The translations under genes and the position numbers were made by a program. From Pontiella sp. (GTDB lineage Bacteria > Verrucomicrobiota > Kiritimatiellia > Kiritimatiellales > Pontiellaceae): DNA of 6,738 nucleotides. Positions 6,112-6,738 of this stretch are shown piece by piece (position 1 is the first letter of the stretch; each line of letters opens with the position of its first letter). A model generated the notes under the pieces. It was not told the origin of the DNA. It saw only the letters and a list, made by a program, of their open reading frames with translations, and did not search any database. The stretch covers positions 1 through 6,738 of the forward strand of contig JAOZSZ010000080.1 of NCBI GenBank assembly GCA_029939385.1, in the 5' to 3' direction.

Positions 6112-6738
6112 ATGAAAGAAAACTTTGGGCTCTATCTCATCCTCACCCATCCCATCGCGGGTTATGAAACCTGCGCCAAGGCGGCCGTCGATTGCGGCAT
6201 ACGCTACCTTCAACTACGAATGAAAGATGCCCCTCACGCTGCCATACTCAAAACCGCTATCGCCCTCCGCACCATCACACACGGAAGCCAAACCCGATTC
6301 ATTATTAATGACGACCTTGCCGTGGCGATCGAATCCGATGCCGATGGCCTTCACCTTGGGCAAGGTGATATGCGGCTGGACAAAGCACGTGCCAAGTGGA
6401 ACACCTCTGGGAAAATCTTTGGCCTCTCCACCCACAGCACAAAACAAGCCCTTCAAGCTTTAGAGCAATCGCCCGACTATATCGGCGTGGGTCCCATCTT
6501 TTCTACCCCCACAAAACCCGACACCGCCCCCGCTCTCGGCCCTCAAAAAACCGGTCAAATCATTCAAGCGTCCCCGCTTACTACGGTAGCGATCGGCGGG
6601 ATTGATGCCGAAAACCTTCCCTCTCTTTTAGAGGCTGGTATTAGAAACTTTTGTGTTGTTCGAGCCGTGAATGAAGCCGCTCATCTGGGAGCATCCATTC
6701 AACGGCTCCAAAAAATATGGAAAAGTCATTGTTTTTGT
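6112..6738 (+). CDS. thiE: Thiamine-phosphate synthase (3' end at or just beyond window edge)
   Basis: The enzyme condenses HMP pyrophosphate with the thiazole phosphate carboxylate to give thiamine monophosphate (EC 2.5.1.3) in the cytosol. The frame runs 209 codons without a stop to the last base; at the usual ThiE length of about 205-220 residues it is nearly complete. Family motifs appear in order: LYLILT (7-12), LQLRMKD (33-39; R36 and K38 for pyrophosphate binding), FIINDDLAVAIESDADGLHLGQGD (63-86 region with N66/D67), GLSTHS (104-109), DYIGVGPIFSTPTKPDTAPALG (122-143 region), and AIGGI (160-164). It is a TIM-barrel fold. The start is fixed because an in-frame TGA lies at 6103-6105 and the first ATG after it is at 6112. 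No Shine-Dalgarno precedes it, unlike the other genes here. No THI-box (TPP) riboswitch is recognised in the 155-nt upstream region. It is divergent from the SHD1-like gene. Confidence 0.95.
   Translation, partial: MKENFGLYLILTHPIAGYETCAKAAVDCGIRYLQLRMKDAPHAAILKTAIALRTITHGSQTRFIINDDLAVAIESDADGLHLGQGDMRLDKARAKWNTSGKIFGLSTHSTKQALQALEQSPDYIGVGPIFSTPTKPDTAPALGPQKTGQIIQASPLTTVAIGGIDAENLPSLLEAGIRNFCVVRAVNEAAHLGASIQRLQKIWKSHCFC

Noticed and set aside
736..6114. GAATCCTTATG shared at the starts of the FG-GAP gene and thiE
   Set aside because: It is an 11-nt match at two unrelated starts with no wider similarity around it; probably coincidence.
6102..6167. Short ORF starting at ATG 6102, overlapping the thiE start in another frame (about 21 codons), and a two-codon ORF at 6094
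   Set aside because: Neither has a ribosome binding site and the peptides have no recognisable feature; overlap with a clear thiE frame makes them likely chance.

Overview
The window reads as an ordinary chromosomal segment of a Gram-negative-type bacterium, most likely from the PVC group (Verrucomicrobiota/Kiritimatiellota/Lentisphaerota/Planctomycetota). The clues are a secreted protein with an SHD1-like N-terminal domain (typical of that group), a secreted FG-GAP/VCBS-type protein, and a DUF3352-like protein. Taxonomy is inferred from family resemblance only. No phage, transposon, CRISPR, tRNA or rRNA was recognised.

Layout. Positions 1-2989 (+) hold two tightly packed genes: the 3' part of a DUF3352-like hypothetical protein (open at the left edge) and a 747-residue secreted FG-GAP/VCBS repeat protein. 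They are 8 nt apart and probably co-transcribed. Positions 3033-5956 (-) hold three genes read leftward: an SHD1-like exported protein, then fabI (enoyl-ACP reductase), then ychF (Obg-family ATPase). The FG-GAP gene and ychF converge on a long hairpin at 2992-3029 whose U-tract faces the ychF transcript. A second good terminator-like hairpin lies between fabI and ychF, unusually close to the ychF start. On the right, 6112-6738 (+) is an almost complete thiE (thiamine-phosphate synthase) running off the window end, divergent from the SHD1-like gene across a 155-nt AT-rich intergenic region.

Functionally this is a mix of housekeeping genes (fatty-acid elongation, a translation/stress-associated ATPase, thiamine biosynthesis) and envelope or secreted proteins of unknown role. 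They do not form an evident pathway. I did not find a convincing new biological system. The items most worth checking are three distinct hairpins that look like possible dispersed repeats (one sits over the start of the FG-GAP gene), the InhA-like active-site loop of the FabI, and the permuted arrangement of the FG-GAP motifs.
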